6,492 nt of DNA from an uncultured Lachnospiraceae bacterium (lineage in GTDB: Bacteria > Bacillota > Clostridia > Lachnospirales > Lachnospiraceae): positions 1 to 6,492 of the forward strand of contig CAKSAI010000187.1 of assembly GCA_934434905.1 (NCBI GenBank), given 5' to 3'. The notes under the pieces were generated by a model. It was not told where the DNA came from. It did no database searches and saw nothing but the letters and a program-made list of their open reading frames with translations. Made by a program: the position numbers and the translations under genes. Each line of letters starts with the position of its first letter. Positions within the stretch are counted from its first letter, which is position 1. Positions 5,017 to 6,492 of this stretch are shown here, piece after piece.

Positions 5017-5278
5017 AATGAAGGGAACAAGTAGCTGCAGGCGGAACGTACAGAAAGTAACCGGCTGATGAGAGGTGCACAGACAAACCCGCAGTGAATA
5101 CATCCCCAAGCTTCACACCGAACTCTACGAGACAGTAGGCTGTGACGGAATGCGACCGTTACTGTGCAGGAGTGCTGACAGGCACTTGCTAAGGCAGATG
5201 ATGTGAGTTATCTGCGAATGAAGGTGGTAACACGGGATTTTACTCTCGTCCTTTTTAAGGACGGGGGTTTTCTTTTGT
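5017..5278 (+). promoter_or_regulatory. T-box riboswitch, tyrosine-specific
   Basis: The tyrS leader RNA senses the charging state of tRNA-Tyr. The base of Stem I pairs TGAAG (5019-5023) with CTTCA (5111-5115). The loop-E strands AGTA (5030-5033) and GAA (5096-5098) flank the specifier TAC at 5099-5101, a Tyr codon followed by the usual purine; CTGC/GCAG (5035-5038 with 5091-5094) closes above it. A Stem III hairpin is formed by GCAGAT/ATCTGC (5194-5199 with 5210-5215). The conserved T-box sequence covers about 5217-5235. The antiterminator pairs AAGG (5221-5224) with CCTT (5250-5253) and ACGGGA (5232-5237) with TCTCGT (5244-5249), leaving the 7-nt bulge TGGTAAC (5225-5231). Its UGGU would pair with the ACCA end of uncharged tRNA-Tyr. 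Uncharged tRNA stabilises the antiterminator and allows tyrS transcription. Stem II details were not resolved. Confidence 0.95.
5242..5278 (+). terminator. T-box regulatory terminator of tyrS
   Basis: ACTCTCGTCCTT (5242-5253) pairs fully with AAGGACGGGGGT (5257-5268), allowing two T-G pairs, around a TTT loop. A U-rich tail TTTTCTTTTGT follows. The left arm is the strand also used by the antiterminator, so the two structures exclude each other, as required for T-box control. Confidence 0.92.
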
Positions 5279-5307
5279 CTTGGAATTAAATACTAGGAGG
5301 AATCAAA

Positions 5308-6492
5308 ATGACAATCTATGACGAACTTGTGGCCAGAGGACTGATCGCCCAGGTCACCGACGAAGAAGAGATCAAGGAACTCATTAACAATGGGAAAGCC
5401 GTATTCTACATCGGCTTCGACCCAACCGCAGACAGCCTTCATGTAGGACATTTCATGGCGCTGTGCCTGATGAAGCGTCTCCAGATGGCCGGCAATAAGC
5501 CTATCGCCCTGCTTGGCGGCGGCACCGGCATGATCGGCGACCCCTCCGGCCGCAGCGATATGCGCCAGATGATGACTGTGGAGACCATCCAGCACAACTG
5601 CGACTGCTTCAAGAAGCAGATGAGCAGATTCATTGATTTTTCAGATGGAAAAGCTCTGATGGTGAACAATGCAGACTGGCTGATGGACTTGAACTACATC
5701 GATGTGCTCCGTGAAGTAGGTCCTCACTTCTCCGTAAACCGTATGCTGACAGCCGAGTGCTACAAGCAGCGTATGGAGAAGGGCTTGAGCTTTCTGGAAT
5801 TCAACTACATGATCATGCAGAGCTACGACTTCTACGCACTCTTCCAGAAGTACGGCTGCAACATGCAGTTTGGCGGCGATGACCAGTGGAGCAACATGCT
5901 GGGCGGAACAGAGCTTATCCGCCGGAAGCTTGGTAAGGACGCCTACGCCATGACCATTACTCTGCTCCTGAATTCCGAGGGCAAGAAGATGGGTAAGACA
6001 CAGTCCGGCGCCGTTTGGCTGGATCCCAACAAGACCTCTCCCTTTGAGTTCTACCAGTACTGGCGGAACGTGGCAGATGCGGACGTATTGAAGTGCATCC
6101 GTATGCTGACCTTCCTGCCCCTGGAGGAAATCGATAAAATGGACAGTTGGGAAGGCGCACAGTTGAATACCGCTAAGGAAATCCTGGCATTCGAATTAAC
6201 CAAGCTGGTACATGGCGAAGAGGAAGCCACGAAAGCACAGGAAGCTGCACGGGCGCTTTTCTCCAGCGGAAATGCTGCAAATATGCCCACAGCAGAACTG
6301 GAAGAATCCGACTTCACGGACGGATCCATCGACATTCTCACTCTCCTGGTGAAATCCGGGCTGGTTCCCACCAAATCGGAAGCACGCCGGGCGGTAGAGC
6401 AGGGCGGCGTGTCCGTAGATGGCGAGAAAATTGCCGATATTAAGGCTGTTCTTAACGCTGCGCAATTTGGCGGCGAAGGAATCGTGCTGAAA
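5308..6492 (+). CDS. tyrS: Tyrosyl-tRNA synthetase, 3' end cut by window edge
   Basis: A class I aminoacyl-tRNA synthetase that joins tyrosine to tRNA-Tyr using ATP in the cytoplasm. The 395 codons present are open to the window end; the family is usually about 400-425 residues, so little is missing. Visible features are the Tyr pocket and first strand YIGFDPTADSLHVGH, with the HIGH-type signature HVGH (45-48), GGGTGMIGDPSG (70-81), FNYMIMQSYDF (165-175) and FGGDDQW (188-194). The KMSKS-type loop is KMGKT (227-231), followed by SGAVWLD as in the bacterial TyrRS type with KFGKT. A C-terminal S4-like RNA-binding domain runs from about 340 and includes TKSEARRAVEQGGVSVDG. The ATG at 5308 follows AGGAGG (5295-5300) by seven bases. 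Expression is controlled by the upstream tyrosine T-box, which independently supports the identity. Confidence 0.97.
   Translation, partial: MTIYDELVARGLIAQVTDEEEIKELINNGKAVFYIGFDPTADSLHVGHFMALCLMKRLQMAGNKPIALLGGGTGMIGDPSGRSDMRQMMTVETIQHNCDCFKKQMSRFIDFSDGKALMVNNADWLMDLNYIDVLREVGPHFSVNRMLTAECYKQRMEKGLSFLEFNYMIMQSYDFYALFQKYGCNMQFGGDDQWSNMLGGTELIRRKLGKDAYAMTITLLLNSEGKKMGKTQSGAVWLDPNKTSPFEFYQYWRNVADADVLKCIRMLTFLPLEEIDKMDSWEGAQLNTAKEILAFELTKLVHGEEEATKAQEAARALFSSGNAANMPTAELEESDFTDGSIDILTLLVKSGLVPTKSEARRAVEQGGVSVDGEKIADIKAVLNAAQFGGEGIVLK

Noticed and set aside
1..6492. CRISPR array, insertion sequence or transposase
   Set aside because: No regularly spaced repeats of 20 bases or more, no terminal inverted repeats around an open frame, and no transposase or integrase motifs were seen on either strand.

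Overview
The window looks like chromosomal DNA of a low-to-mid GC Firmicute of class Clostridia, probably Lachnospiraceae-like. The reasons are the strong AGGAGG-type ribosome binding sites, TTGACA/TATAAT promoters, AT-rich spacers between roughly 50% GC genes, a T-box leader on an aminoacyl-tRNA synthetase gene, and the style of the encoded proteins. The genus is inference only.

Layout. 1-123: the 3' end of an unrecognised plus-strand gene. 124-308: non-coding, with a cluster of TTGCTAAT/ATTAGCAA repeats that includes a perfect 24-bp palindrome, then an intrinsic terminator for the minus strand. 309-490: two adjacent minus-strand tRNA-like genes, both with anticodon CCT. The one at 309-385 is an intact tRNA-Arg with encoded CCA. 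The one at 413-489 has a wrecked T-arm and looks like a pseudogene. They share a good promoter at 571-599. 640-1146 (minus): a GNAT acetyltransferase of the PAT/YncA type with its own promoter. 1298-1348: terminator. 1359-1431 (minus): tRNA-Ala(GGC) with its own promoter at 1451-1479. 1540-4864 (minus): a three-gene operon read AI-2E-family membrane protein, then OmpR/PhoB-type response regulator, then PhoR/WalK-type sensor kinase, with gaps of 17 and 53 nt. 4865-5307: an intergenic region carrying a weak minus promoter for that operon and a strong plus promoter for tyrS, followed by a complete tyrosine T-box leader (specifier TAC, UGGU bulge, antiterminator/terminator). 5308-6492 (plus): tyrS, running off the window a few residues before its expected end.

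How the genes work together. The kinase and regulator form a cognate pair, and their co-transcription with a multi-spanning AI-2E-family protein suggests a shared membrane- or transport-related stimulus or output. tyrS is controlled by uncharged tRNA-Tyr through transcription antitermination. The tRNA genes and the acetyltransferase appear to be independent units. No wholly new system is evident. The least explained part is the left edge (77-490): repeats, palindrome, encoded-CCA tRNA-Arg and a damaged second tRNA-Arg, a combination compatible with an edge of a past or present mobile element.
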